Assembly (NCBI GenBank): GCA_034440575.1
Contig: JAOTOL010001635.1
Span: forward strand, 3,261,001 to 3,325,000
Direction: 5' to 3'
DNA length: 64,000 bases
From: Imbricaverruca yamaguchii
Taxonomy: Eukaryota; Arthropoda; Thecostraca; Neoverrucidae
The notes beneath the pieces are model-generated. The model did no database searches and was not told the DNA's origin. It saw nothing but the letters and a program-made list of their open reading frames with translations. This document shows, one piece after another, positions 47,325 to 58,044 of the stretch (position 1 is its first letter; each line of letters begins with the position of its first letter). A program made the translations under genes and the position numbers.

Positions 47325-47534
47325 CTAAATCTTGCACCTTGACGATGCCGTCGTGACAGATGGCACGTCTATTCGGCAAGCGTGGCAGGTCAAAGGCGTT
47401 GGAGCAGGGGACGGGCTTATCCGATGTTTGTCCGGGTTTGCACGCCTTGCGAGTGCAGCCGTACACACCGTTCTGACACTCGCACGTGTTGCCACACTCG
47501 TCAATGTAGGCCGGGCCGTACTGACATGACGTCT
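47325..47534 (-). CDS. Gene A exon G-1: pacifastin-like module plus two-Cys tail
   Basis: This 210-nt phase 1-1 exon has acceptor TGTTGCAG and donor TTAG then GTAAGC. The Cys pattern is C-x9-C-x3-C-x-C-x6-C-x4-C (CQYGPAYIDEC, CGNTCEC, CTRKAC), with Arg as inferred P1. The tail carries PCSNAF and RAICHDGIVKVQ, the same two-Cys tail as P1. It is the first of three G+L exon pairs in gene A. The extra residue between Cys2 and Cys3 makes this a pacifastin variant rather than a textbook member. Confidence 0.85.
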   Translation of the reverse strand, partial: RRHVSTARPTLTSVATRASVRTVCTAALARRANPDKHRISPSPAPTPLTCHACRIDVPSVTTASSRCKI

Positions 47535-48655
47535 CTGCAACAGTGGTCGCTGTCAAGAGACGTCACGCTTGGCACGGCTAACTTGGCACAGGGCTGACAT
47601 TAGGACCTATCCATCGTTGCCACTGCTAGGCCCTCCTGCACATCAATGTCTAGTATGTGCTCGATACGTCCGAAATGTTCAACAGAACGTCCATTTATTA
47701 TATCGGCTGCAATTTTGTGTAGCATTCATGCATCGTTATGGCAGAAGTGTTTGTTTTGTGTACTAGACCTGGCCAAGATCTCTCTTTTCCACCCCTCAGC
47801 ATTCTCCATGGGTGATGTTCCAAGAAATTAACGCGAGTGCAGCGATTCAATATCATCTCCCTACTGATGCCGGTCTAGATGTATTGTCCCACCCTACATG
47901 TATAATTGGGCGCCGGCAGCACAGGCTGTAGTGAGTTGGACTTTTGATCTTCAGATCGTAGGTCCCACAATCGGCGGGATTGCTGGGCTCATCAACGACC
48001 AACCGGACGTGAGAGGTTGGCGACGCTATGCGACACGAGTGGAATGCGTCGTAAATGAACCCAAATGCCACCACAACCACCACCACCGCCAATGCCCGTG
48101 ACGGAGCAGTGTCATGGAAGCGACCCATACTCAGAGTAGAGCTACAGCGAAGCAATGACAATTCTTTGTCATTGGAAAGCTATAGCAGCTATGACCTCGT
48201 CGCTAATAAAAGCAATGCACTCAGCCGTACCACATGGAAAACAGGAAAACGCCCGTACATGTTTTGCAGAACAGTTCTCCTCACAGCACTACATTGCATC
48301 AACGCGAATGCATTTGATCCATGGGTGTCAAATTGGTTCTCCGATTTGGTAGTCTTGATTCTCATGCTGCGTTGGCCCCATGTGGAACTAATGCTCGCCC
48401 ATTCTCCCAAACGATTTGGGTCCTCCGAAGTGAATAATTTTCTGAAATAGTCACTCTGGTTCGATCACATCGGCTCTGGAGCGCAAACTGTATGTATTCT
48501 GTGAACAAAAGTACATTGAACATTTAGTGCTGAGCGCACAATGCACAATGCTCATCTCAAGCGCATTCGACCATTAATTCCGTGACCCAGTTGTAACCTG
48601 TTTTCTATTCAACACTGCCTCCAGCTTAGTTGTCGCATCAGTTTTGAAGTCTCAC

Positions 48656-48859
48656 CCTGTTTGCACGTCTTGGTGGCGAACTGGTGGGCTTTGAGGATGA
48701 AGTTTGGCGGACACGGCTCGTCGATCCCGACGGTGATGTCGCCCTTGTCGAGGCGCGGGCCGCACTGGCAATACTTGCAGTAGCTGTCAGCACCGGCCAC
48801 CCCGCAGTCGGCAGGACACTCGCGGTACTGTGCGTCACACACCTGCAGATCGCCGTATT
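48656..48859 (-). CDS. Gene A exon D3: 8-Cys CPADCG module
   Basis: This 204-nt phase 1-1 exon has acceptor CCCGGCAG and donor CAGG then GTGAGA. Cys occur in QVCDAQYRECPADCG, SYCKYCQCG, EPCPPN and KTCKQG, giving the same eight-Cys layout as D1 and D2 with C-x8-C-x2-C-x-C at the core. GDITVGIDEPCPP is the D-family second-half signature. Near-identical to the gene B copy at 10012-10215. Family unnamed; secretion is inferred from context. Confidence 0.8.
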
Positions 48860-48939
48860 CTGCCGGGCGTCGACAAGCCGTCATGGGGCAGCCTGACCGG
48901 TTCCAGACCTGGGTCACCTCTCCTGCCCTGACCGAGACC

Positions 48940-49400
48940 GTGTCCAACTTTCCGGCCCTGACCGATCCCAGACGCACCCCTGGTCCTGGCCAGCCACGGG
49001 CCCAACCATCCGGCCCTGACCGAGCCCAAGTTCACCCCTCCGATCTTAGCCGCGTCCCGATCCAGCCCTCCGGCGTGACCAGCCCCAGACCCACCCGCCC
49101 GGCTCTAACGGACACTAGATCCACCCCCGGCTTGATCAGCCCCAGATCAACCCGCCCGGCCCTGACGGGCACCAGATCCACCCCCGGCCTGATCAGCCAC
49201 AGATCAACCCGCCCGGCCCTGACGGACACCAGATCCACCCCTCCGGCCATGACCAGCCCCAGGTCCACCCGCCCGGCCCTGACGGACACCAGATCAACCC
49301 GTCCGGCCCTGACGGGCACCAGATCCGTTCCTCCGGCCATGACCAGGCCCAGATCAACCCGCCCAGCCCTGACGGACCTCAGGTCAAGTCCTTCGATCCT
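48940..49400. repeat. GC-rich intron minisatellite, gene A P4-D3 intron
   Basis: Repeats built on CGGCCCTGACGGACACCAGA, sub-period about 27-30 bp with longer higher-order units. It lies wholly in the intron and does not contain the exon boundary. Confidence 0.8.
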
Positions 49401-49707
49401 GACTAGCACCGGATTGATGTTACGCAACAGTTTTCTGGTAGTAATGATTAATTGGCACACAAGATGGCCAGAGACACAGACGAGTCTTTGTGGAGTTACC
49501 TGAGAAGGGTGGAACGGTTCCAACCTGGTTGTACATAGTTGCTGGGATTAAGATGGTCACAGCTACAGCAGTGCAGTCACTGTGCCGTTTCGTTGTAACA
49601 GTTTCAAAATGCCTCGTTTCACTCGATGTATTGTTGGTTTCTAGGGGAGGGGGACACGCCCCACCACTTTGCCTGCGCCTCTGCCAGCCACGCCGAATGG
49701 TACCCAC

Positions 49708-49806
49708 CGGGAAGCGTGCAGTCCCGTTTGGTACAGGCTGGGGCTCCGTCCTTCTGGCACAGGCAGATGTCGCACTTGATGTTGTAGGTGGTGCCTGGGA
49801 CGCATT
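49708..49806 (-). CDS. Gene A exon P4: canonical pacifastin domain
   Basis: This 99-nt phase 1-1 exon has acceptor TGTTTCAG and donor CCCG then GTGGGT. The Cys pattern C-x9-C-x2-C-x-C-x7-C-x4-C is exact for pacifastin (CVPGTTYNIKC, CDICLC, CTKRDC). The inferred P1 residue is Lys, compatible with trypsin-like targets. It lies between D2 and D3, the same order as its gene B paralogue at 11095-11193. The intron between this exon and D3 holds a GC-rich minisatellite (48940-49400). Confidence 0.88.
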
Positions 49807-50039
49807 CTGAAACAAAGCATGGCTCCAATCAGCCCCACGTGCTGATTGCACGGGTGAAGTGCCCACTGCACAGATGCGGTGCTGGGTAAGTGCCTGGGTA
49901 GGTGCATTTATCATTTTGTTCATGAGCACCTCTTTCCATCTGCCGCTAGTCGATATGCCCACGTCCGACCACAAAACGGTCACATTTGGTAACCCGGGTC
50001 GTCAGCTAGTGCCCACGTCTGGCAACAGCGGGCTGCAAC

Positions 50040-50107
50040 TCACTGGTAGGCGCCTGGCACACCTTGGTGGTCAGGTGGTCTGAGCAGCAGAGGCGACTGG
50101 CACTTAC
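50040..50107 (-). repeat. Single extra unit of the D2 donor repeat in gene A
   Basis: Immediately after the D2 donor the sequence repeats the exon tail once (TGACCACCAAGGTGTGCC...) and ends CCTACCAG|TGAGTTG. It is shorter and frame-shifted, so it is intronic. It shows the repeat predates the A/B split and expanded only in gene B. Confidence 0.7.
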
Positions 50108-50323
50108 CCTCTCTGGTAGGCGCTCGGCACACCTTGGTGGTCAGGTGGTACGGTCCGGGAAGCATAGGCGACTGGCACTCGTCGTCGAAAGCTATCTGCT
50201 CGTCGCCGGGTGCTAGCTCCGGGCCGCACTGGCAGTACACACAGCGCTCGTTGACGCCGTAGCGCACCAGCCCGCAGTCGGCCGGACAGGCTTCCACCCC
50301 GCAGATACGTGTGTCGCCCTTCG
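50108..50323 (-). CDS. Gene A exon D2: 8-Cys CPADCG-type module
   Basis: This 216-nt phase 1-1 exon has acceptor GTGCCACAG and donor GAGG then GTAAGT. Its eight Cys lie in ICGVEACPADCG, RCVYCQCG, ECQSP and KVCRAP. The core C-x10-C-x2-C-x-C again resembles the front half of a pacifastin domain. The final stretch LTTKVCRAPTREG is the unit amplified in gene B; here only one extra degenerate copy follows in the intron (50040-50107). Function not recognised beyond secreted Cys-rich module. Paralogue: 12877-13098. Confidence 0.78.
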
Positions 50324-50379
50324 CTGTGGCACAAAGGTACGCAACATCAGATACCCGGGCAGGCGTCGGCCAGCGCCAA

Positions 50380-53150
50380 CCCTCCCGCGACGGTCGAAGT
50401 ACCGTCAGCTGATTGCTGGTCCTGAACTGCAGAGATCCTCAAGGATGATCGTGCAGATAAATATAGAGAGCGTTAAACGCGTCTACAAGACGATCCAGTT
50501 AAATACGTCTGGTGATGTTCTCGATGTCCAATGAACATTGAAGTTCCAATTTCAGTTTCAATACACAAGAATATTTCGTTACTTAATCAACGGCCAATGA
50601 TTACGACGTTTTACAGAGTTGTACCTGTTTACAGTCACGTAAGGGCTAATACGCAGCTCTGCGTATTAGCCCTTACAAGACTTAAGATTTTGATGAAGAA
50701 TTCCCTGGTCTTGGAGTAGGGTGTCAGTCTCTGACATGTCAGGCATGTCAGAGAAAAAAGGGCATTGTCGGCTTCACCCGACTGGATGACCCTTTCGGCG
50801 GCAGTGAGGAGCGGGGCCCGAGACTAGCCTGTCTTCTGGAGGTAAAAGTGGACAAGGTCTTGTCTATTCGCCCCTCCTTTCACATGGATCCTGTTGGTTA
50901 TTCACCTATTGTTACTTGGGGAGGAGGAATTTTATGGATGCGACCCCATTCCCTATGTGTGAATGAACATCGCACCTAAGTTCCCTAAAATGAGTCCGTG
51001 GTTCAAGTTCGGGACCGCTGCCAGAAAGATGAAGTGGTCGCCGCCTGGTCGCTTCGGAAGTCTGCCAAGAGTGAGGGGAGGCGTGCATGAGTCCCCGTCT
51101 CCCTGGCGGAAGGTGAAGTCATCACGTGTACCCGATTGGGATACTGGTCGCCGATTTGGAAGACGGAATCATCTTCCAAACAGAAACTCCAAAAAATTAA
51201 TAAATGATTGGAGAGTGTAATGGTCTGCATAGGCCACCAGAAAGAGCAAGGGAAGGCGAACAGCATACATACTTAATTTTCAAGGACTTAACTCACGAAA
51301 CACCGCCCGCAGATCATGACTTTCTTTGCACCTGGAGGGGGGAAAGGGGTGCGGATCTTATGGAGGTGATGATTTTGCACACACTCCAACTTTTGTTTTC
51401 TACCATGACGACAAACGTGATTGTCAACGGAACATAGTGCCATCTTCATCTGCTCAGTGGTGCAGTTATTTTGGCTATCTGTTATCGTTCAAACTACATG
51501 TCTTGTCAGGCTGATCAAAGTATGCATGTCAGCAATTGCTTGGGCTATTATGTTGTTTTTTTATTCTAGGCGATTATCAAGAATGTTCGAATAAACTTTG
51601 GCATAAATATTGTGCTGAACTTCTTCCAAACACCTTTATACTATCAAATTACTAATTTAAGTTGAACGTCACGTGTAGAACGCGTGTGGAACAACATTGC
51701 TTTTCCGTGGTCGAATGTATTTGCATCGTAACATCCAAACCACAAAAGATGAAGTGATGAGGCAAAAACAAGTGGATTTGCAAATATGCGCTGCAGCACG
51801 TGGAGACAGCAGCAAAGACTTGATGAAATGTCATTTAGTAGCACTTGACCGGGCAAGGCCACCCACTTTCAGGGACACCCTTTTTACACCTGATCGACTT
51901 AGAGACGTTGTGCGTTTCCGATGTTAACAAAGAGAGGTGAATTCAAATTCAGCGTCGAAATCCACAAAAGAAAACAATTTGTTCAAAGAAGTTCAACTTG
52001 GGTCGCACCAATCCACCATTGACCTAGGATGGCATATGCCTCCCGTTACCACAGCGTTCGTCATGGATGAGGAAATGAGCGCTGAATTCGAACCAAGCGT
52101 CGATAATTACCCCGGATGTCAATTGTCCACTGAAAGAGTATCTACTCAGGTCATCCCGAGGCGCTTGGACCATTCATCTAGGGTTATCTTGAAAGGGTGC
52201 AAACATTGAAATGCATGTAGAAGACAAGTTAACTCATGGAATTAGGGCATATGATATTATCTAGATGCCTAAGAAGGGCGATCAATAGGATTTCGAAATT
52301 CGTCATTTCTGCATATATTGGTGCAGGAACTTGTTTTTCTTCATGCGCCAACTACCTTGACGAAAATATGAAAGTGCGCAAGTTTATATCAAACAATGGG
52401 CTCTGTGAAACATAGAACTGTTTTGCTCTCGCTTCTCAAGCTGGAAAATATGGGCATGGAAACAAAATTAGCCTCTACCTGAATCTGATCCCTACCTGTA
52501 GCTAGGCAGTCATTTTCTCTGTTGGTTGCTGCCTTTTCCAGAAACGCGAGGAGCTCTCCAAAATTCGGGTGCAAACTTAAGCCCTTCTTGGTGGACAAAA
52601 GGCATCGGATGTGTGCCAACTTCTTCATGTCCGCAAAATTATTATGGTAATACCACAAAATATGGCAACTTTAACATCCCCAAATTTCGGGAGGTTCATT
52701 AATTTCCTTTATCTCTAAACTTGGAGGGAATGGCACCGTCTCCTGCCTCGCACATTCCAGTGCTTAACCTACATACACTTCTGTCCATCTCAAATTATGG
52801 ATGGGATTGGAGCAGTTTCATGCACCCCACACTGGATCCAACTACTCTGGGCGGGGGAAGAGTGGCAGGGCCTCCCTGGTCCGATCTGTTCCTACGCTCG
52901 TGGTCTCTGCGGTACGTTAGTAACCAGATGTTTAGTTGTTTGAGTTTCGGAAAGGCAGCGACTGCTTGTAGTCATATTTGTTTGTTGAAGTAAATTAAGT
53001 GTGCACGCCAGGATGTACCAGCATATCATGTACCCGGAGGGGATCCATAAGCCAAAGGCAACAGTAGATAGACTCGTTTGCATGAACAACTAAACAAATA
53101 AGTTGGTGTCTCCTCTTCAGTATGTTCTCGTTTAAGTTCTTTTGATAGAT
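50380..53150. other. Gene A D1-D2 intron, nothing recognised
   Basis: A perfect short inverted repeat (ACGTAAGGGCTAATACGCAG with CTGCGTATTAGCCCTTAC, 50637-50678) is present. The frame at 51697-51927 has no similarity that I know. Confidence 0.5.
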
Positions 53151-53157
53151 TATTTAA

Positions 53158-54300
53158 CACGCGCCCTGAAGGGCCTCTGAAAATTACGCGCACTGGGCGG
53201 GGGGATTCCGCCCCTTAAAATCTCGGCTCCCATTAAGGCTAGAGCAACGAAATTCGCAGGGTGGATGGGCACGATAGTTTGCTCTATTATGTACAAATTT
53301 CGTGAGCTTAGGTCAATATCTTCAAGGTCAAATGAAGTCAAAATAGCACAATTTTCTGGTTTTGCGTGGCTTGGCTTGTCATTGGTATGGATCGCTGTGA
53401 TTATGTTTAAATGCTCCAAAATTGGCATTAATGATGTTTTGGACATTACCAATGATGCAATACATATGCCAGATCCGCCACTTGACCTCAGGTCACCTAT
53501 ATAGGAGCGCTTTATCCGATCATTACGTGCTCCAGTTACCGGAATTGGGCTGCCCACCTGACTGCTCCGTTGGGCGGTTCGGCACAATCGGCTCCGCAAA
53601 GAAAGGAGTGAAATGCATTACTTTTAAACTATATAGCATCACAATGTGCATCAAACAAGTCGCTAGTGTTGTCAAGAAAACTTCTCTTTTGCCAATGTAC
53701 GGGAAGCGCATCAGCGCCGATTTTTGTGGTTTGGCGCTGCGATTCTTTGAAAATTTAACGGCCCATAACTTAAAAACGTTTCGGCCGATTTTCATTTTTT
53801 CTTGCTTTAAACAATGCGCTGGTCATTTCGAAGTAGGTACGAAAATATGGCGTATATCGGCTGGTACAGTATGGAGTTGTGTACGAAAAATCGGAGAATT
53901 GAACGGATTTCGCCCTCCACCCCTCCAGGGCATGTGTTAGCCTATCATGTACTTGACCTGACTTGACCTCGGTGACCTGACATGACTTTGAAACAATGTA
54001 GCATAACAATACACATCAAACAAGTCGCTACTTTTGCCAAGAACACCTCCTTTTTGCCAACATACGGGAAGCGCATCAGCACCGATATTTGTGGTCTGGC
54101 GCTGATAATTTTTTGATTTTGCTGACCCCTAACACGAAAAAAAATGTATGTTTTCGTTTTTCTTACTTTAAACAACGTGCTGTTCATTTCTAAGCAGGTA
54201 CGCAAACAATGGCGTGCATCTGCCGGTAGAATCTGGAGTTATCTACGAAAAACCGGAGGAGTGGGCGGATTTCGCCCCCCTTCCCCCTCCAGGCCGCGTG
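53158..54300. mobile_element. MITE-2: TTAA-flanked 1.14-kb non-autonomous element
   Basis: TTAA at 53154-53157 and 54301-54304. Ends ACACGCGCCCTGAAGGG and, reversed, CACGCGGCCTGGAGGG form inverted repeats. It contains a diverged internal direct duplication (about 53600-53940 and 53985-54300, both with ATCAAACAAGTCGCTA and CGGGAAGCGCATCAGC) and several AGGTCA-like words. Open frames inside show no transposase similarity that I recognise. Confidence 0.75.
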
Positions 54301-54347
54301 TTAAGACAAGCAATCACTTACGAATAAAATATCCTAACAGAACTCAC

Positions 54348-54560
54348 GCAGCTGGTCGATAAGCCCACAAGCTTTGAAGAAGGCGCCAGCGCTCCTGAAG
54401 TCAGTGCCAGGCGGGCAGAGGCCGTCGATATCGACGACGACGTCGCCCGGTTTCTTGTCAATGCCGCAGGGGCAATCGTAGCAGTTGTTCTCGGCGTTGA
54501 ACTCCTGCCCGCAGTCGGCCGGGCACTGCCGGTAGCCGTCTTCGCACGTGACCGTGTCCG
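54348..54560 (-). CDS. Gene A exon D1: 8-Cys CPADCG module
   Basis: This 213-nt phase 1-1 exon has acceptor GTGCCGCAG and donor GC then GTGAGT. It encodes about 70 residues with eight Cys: TCEDG, QCPADCG, NNCYDCPCG, LCPPGT and KACG. The core C-x9-C-x2-C-x-C (from the third Cys) matches the first half of a pacifastin domain, but the second half is different (PGD-x-V-x-x-D-x-x-CPPG). I do not recognise a named family, and a derived pacifastin fold is inference. A 55-bp array carrying copies of its acceptor lies directly upstream. Paralogue: 15467-15679. Confidence 0.78.
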
Positions 54561-54985
54561 CTGCGGCACAGGTTGGCTGTTACGGCCTGTCGCCTGTGAC
54601 ACGTGACCGTGACAGATGGGGCACAGGTTGGCTGTTACTCCCTGTCGCCTGTGACACGTGACTGTGACAGCTGCGGCACAGGTTGGCTGTTACGGCCTGT
54701 CGCCTGTGACACGTGACCGTGTCCGCTGCGGCACAGGTTGGCTGTTACGGCCTGTCACTATGGCAGCTGCGGCATACGCGGGTTGTTACTGCCTGTCGCC
54801 TGTGACACGTGACTGTGACAGCTGCGGCACAGATTGGCTGTTACTGCCTGTTGCCTGTGACACGTGACTGTGACAGCTGCGGCACAGGCTGGCTGTTACT
54901 GCCCGTCACCTGTGGCACGTGACTGACAGCTGCGGCATACGCGGGCTGTTACTGCCTGTCGCTCGTGACACGTGACTTGGTAAGG
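54561..54985 (-). repeat. 55-bp splice-acceptor minisatellite, gene A
   Basis: About seven or eight units of the same family upstream of D1. The unit at about 54710-54735 matches the true acceptor CTGTGCCGCAG|CGGACACGG exactly. Confidence 0.85.
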
Positions 54986-54989
54986 AGCA

Positions 54990-56450
54990 CGGATGATGAT
55001 TTATTTGGGTAAGTCATGAGCAGGAACACGGGTGATCAAATTGCTTAGGGTATGTTGTAGACAATTTGCATACCTGTCATGGTGGCGGAAATTAATTTGA
55101 TCTCGCAGTGAAAATATAATCGATTCGAGAAAATGTTCGTTAGATTGCTCACGAAAGGACAGTTATTGGTCTCAGTGTTTTAAATGAATGCAGTTTTTAG
55201 GCTGTGAAACCCTATATTTTACTGATTTATGACATGAACCAAGCAAGTTTCTCAATTTTCATGCATAGTTCTATTGAGTAATCGTGATAAATAATGCAGG
55301 TCCCACGTATATTTATTTGGAATTCAGCATACCCTTCACTTGAATGAACTGGTTCAGATATACGTGCTCTATTCTGAATACCGTTGTTCGGCTAGAGGAA
55401 CACACGGGATGTTGCCTGCGCTGTTTGCCGAACACTTTTTCCTTCAATGAAAACGATGTTTAATACACTTGAGCGCTATAAAGACTTCACGGTAGCTGTC
55501 CTTGCACAAGTTATCATAATAACTCGTCATACTATTATGATACTATGAATATACTAAACATTATAATAACTTGTGCAACGACAACTAGAGATAAGCATTT
55601 TGATTTTGTGCAATCATATTGCTTCTAAATTTTGTCTTTTTGCTTTTAAATTTATTAGTAGCCGCTAAAGGCGTGACAATTTGAGCTTTTCAAATTTGTG
55701 CCCTGCATTTGACAAGATCTATATTTTAAGTAAGCATGGCAATCAGCTGTAGACAATTTATTGGTCCACTATAATGTTATGGATTTAACGTACCATTGTA
55801 CTCTATCATTTGCGCACTTCGGACTGCAATCCCTGTGAAGCTACGTCCCATCGTTATCACTGTCTCAGATTTTTTTCATATTCATACTGAACTGTCTCCA
55901 GATGCCGATTGACATTCCGACAGTCCCTTCATTGTAGAAGACGGTTGGGCGGCGTCAGGGACCATGCCCCGTATTAGGTTTCTCCTTCGTACTCCATGGG
56001 TTGTTCCAAAATATCTGTTTCGGGAGAAAAGAATCCCAGAGCCCGGCGTAGAAAACAAATAGCAAATAAGGTGCGTTCTATCTTAACTTGCTTTCAACGT
56101 ACGCCCTTGAAGCTCCCGGTGCCTCCTTCATGTCTGGGCAGGTCTGCCTATATGCCTATATGCCTAGATGCCTATATGCCTATATGCCTAGACGCATGTC
56201 CAAGTTCAGGATTGTTGTATGCGAGTGACGTAGCGAATATGTAAACAAAAATGATATTTCAGACAAAGGCATGCCTGCTTCCATGGTACATTAAAAAAAA
56301 ATACGTTTGGCAAGTAGACAGATTGTTGTGATGCTCACAGCTTCTCTTCAATGACTTCGCTGGCCATTGCCAGGACGTCATTCTCCGAGGCAGCGATTTG
56401 CGGTATGCGTGGCAGACGACACCGGAGATAAGTATGCGGCACTCTTGAGC
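54990..56450. other. Gene A P3-D1 intron, AT-rich
   Basis: Nothing coding identified. A short TGCCTATA repeat is present at about 56145-56190. Confidence 0.5.
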
Positions 56451-56460
56451 TGCACATGAA

Positions 56461-57196
56461 CCCACGCCGTCTCGCCGGTCAGTCCTCACACCTCGTCTTT
56501 GGGGGGGGGGGGGGGGACCGGATAGTAACCCACTCTAAAATCAAAACTAAGCATAGCACGAAAACGAAAGAGGTGACATCGGAAAGCGCTCGACGAGTAA
56601 GGTCCGGATCTACCACCACCCCCAAAAGTAACTTCACTAGGGGGCTAGTTTTTCACGACTTTTCACGACTTACATTATGCTTTTGGCTCTGGGGAGTTCA
56701 TTTTGGTGGATATTTTAAAACAAAACAGAAATTATGTGGAATCAGAAAAGGACAACGAAATTGACCAGGACCATAACCCCCCCAACCCCCCCAAAAAAAA
56801 AAAAAACAGTGTTCAAGCTTTCTTTAATTTTCCTTTTCTAATCGGTAGAGCAGGCCGAGAAACGTTGTTGGAAGTCAACTTGCTCTTATAAAAATGCTTA
56901 CTTTAGCCAGAATCTTGGATTTGAACTCTAATAGGCAAAAGTGCAAAATTAATAAGTAGTCAAAAACGGAAGAAAAAATGAAAAATTCCTCTCGTACGTT
57001 TTGTTGAATTCCTAAAGATAAGCAAACGCTGAAAGTTTCATTAAAATATCGGTATCCGTTATACCGTGACGACTGGTTGACCTTTTTTGGAGGTGACCTC
57101 ACTTGACCTTGACTAACTCGTTGACCCTAGACGGCCCGACTTCAACATGTGTATGCATCATGCCAAGCTGATATGGGAAAGGTATGCCAAATTTTG
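56461..57196 (-). mobile_element. MITE-1 copy I, truncated at the P3 repeat array
   Basis: The left end CCCACGCCGTCTCGCC is intact-looking, flanked by ATGAA where TTAA is expected. The right end stops after ATATGGGAAAGGTATGCCAA, losing the last ~100 bp of the family, and passes directly into the 31-bp donor array. Confidence 0.8.
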
Positions 57197-57201
57197 CTCA
57201 C

Positions 57202-57939
57202 GTGTTGGCTCCCTCCGACAGGGTGTACAGGCCGGCTCGCCGTCCTTTGTACAGACACAGCTGCTGCAGCCACCGTTCACCGTCCACGTGGCACCCGGTG
57301 TACAGCTACTGTCCGGCTACTCACGTGTTGGCTCCCTCCGACAGAGTGTACAGGCCGGCTCGCCGTCCTTTGTACAGACACAGCTGCTGCAGCCACCGTT
57401 CACCGTCCACGTGGCACCCGGTGTACAGCTACTGTCCGGATACTCACGTGTTGGTTCCTTATATGTTTTATATCAGTGTTGGTTCCGCTACTGTCCGGCT
57501 ACTCACGTGTTGGTTCCGCTACTGTCCGGATACTCACGTGTTGGTTCCGCTACTGTCCGGCTACTCACGTGTTGGCTCCCTCCGACAGGGTGTACAGGCC
57601 GGCTCGCCGTCCTCTGTACAGACACAGCTGCTGCAGCCACCGTTCACCGTCCACGTGACACCCGGTGTACAGCTACTGTCCGGCTAGTCACGTGTTGGTT
57701 CCGCTACTGTCCGGCTACTCACGTGTTGGTTCCGCTACTGCCCGGCTACTCACGTGTTGGTTCCGGTACTGTCCGGCTACTCACGTGTTGGTTCCGCTGC
57801 TGTCCGGCTACTCACGTGTTGGTTCCGCTACTGTCCGGCTACTCACGTGTTGGTTCCGCTACTGTCCGGCTACTCACGTGTTGGTTCCGCTACTGTCCGG
57901 TGACTCACGTGTTGGTTCCGCTACTGTCCGATTACTCAC
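57202..57939 (-). repeat. 31-bp splice-donor minisatellite with P3 exon copies, gene A
   Basis: Same unit and architecture as in gene B, with three exon-like copies (about 57202-57307, 57325-57431, 57569-57675). The array ends abruptly at 57196-57202 against a truncated MITE-1. Confidence 0.87.
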
Positions 57940-58044
57940 GTGTTGGTTCCCTCCGACAGGGTGTGCAGGCCGGCTCGCCGTCCTTTGTACAGACACAGCT
58001 GCTGCAGCCACCGTTCACTGTCCACGTGGCACCCGGTGTACAAC
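57940..58044 (-). CDS. Gene A exon P3: pacifastin-like domain with shortened reactive loop
   Basis: This 105-nt phase 1-1 exon has acceptor CCATCAG and donor ACAC then GTGAGT. The Cys pattern is C-x11-C-x2-C-x-C-x7-C-x2-C (CTPGATWTVNGGC, CSSCVC, CTPC). Pacifastin domains normally end C-x4-C, so two residues of the inhibitory loop are missing and the domain may be structural rather than inhibitory. Downstream of the donor the intron is a 31-bp array in which each unit repeats the exon's last bases plus GTGAGT. Three further exon-like copies lie in that array (57202-57675) but lack this acceptor. Paralogue: 17860-17964. Confidence 0.82.
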
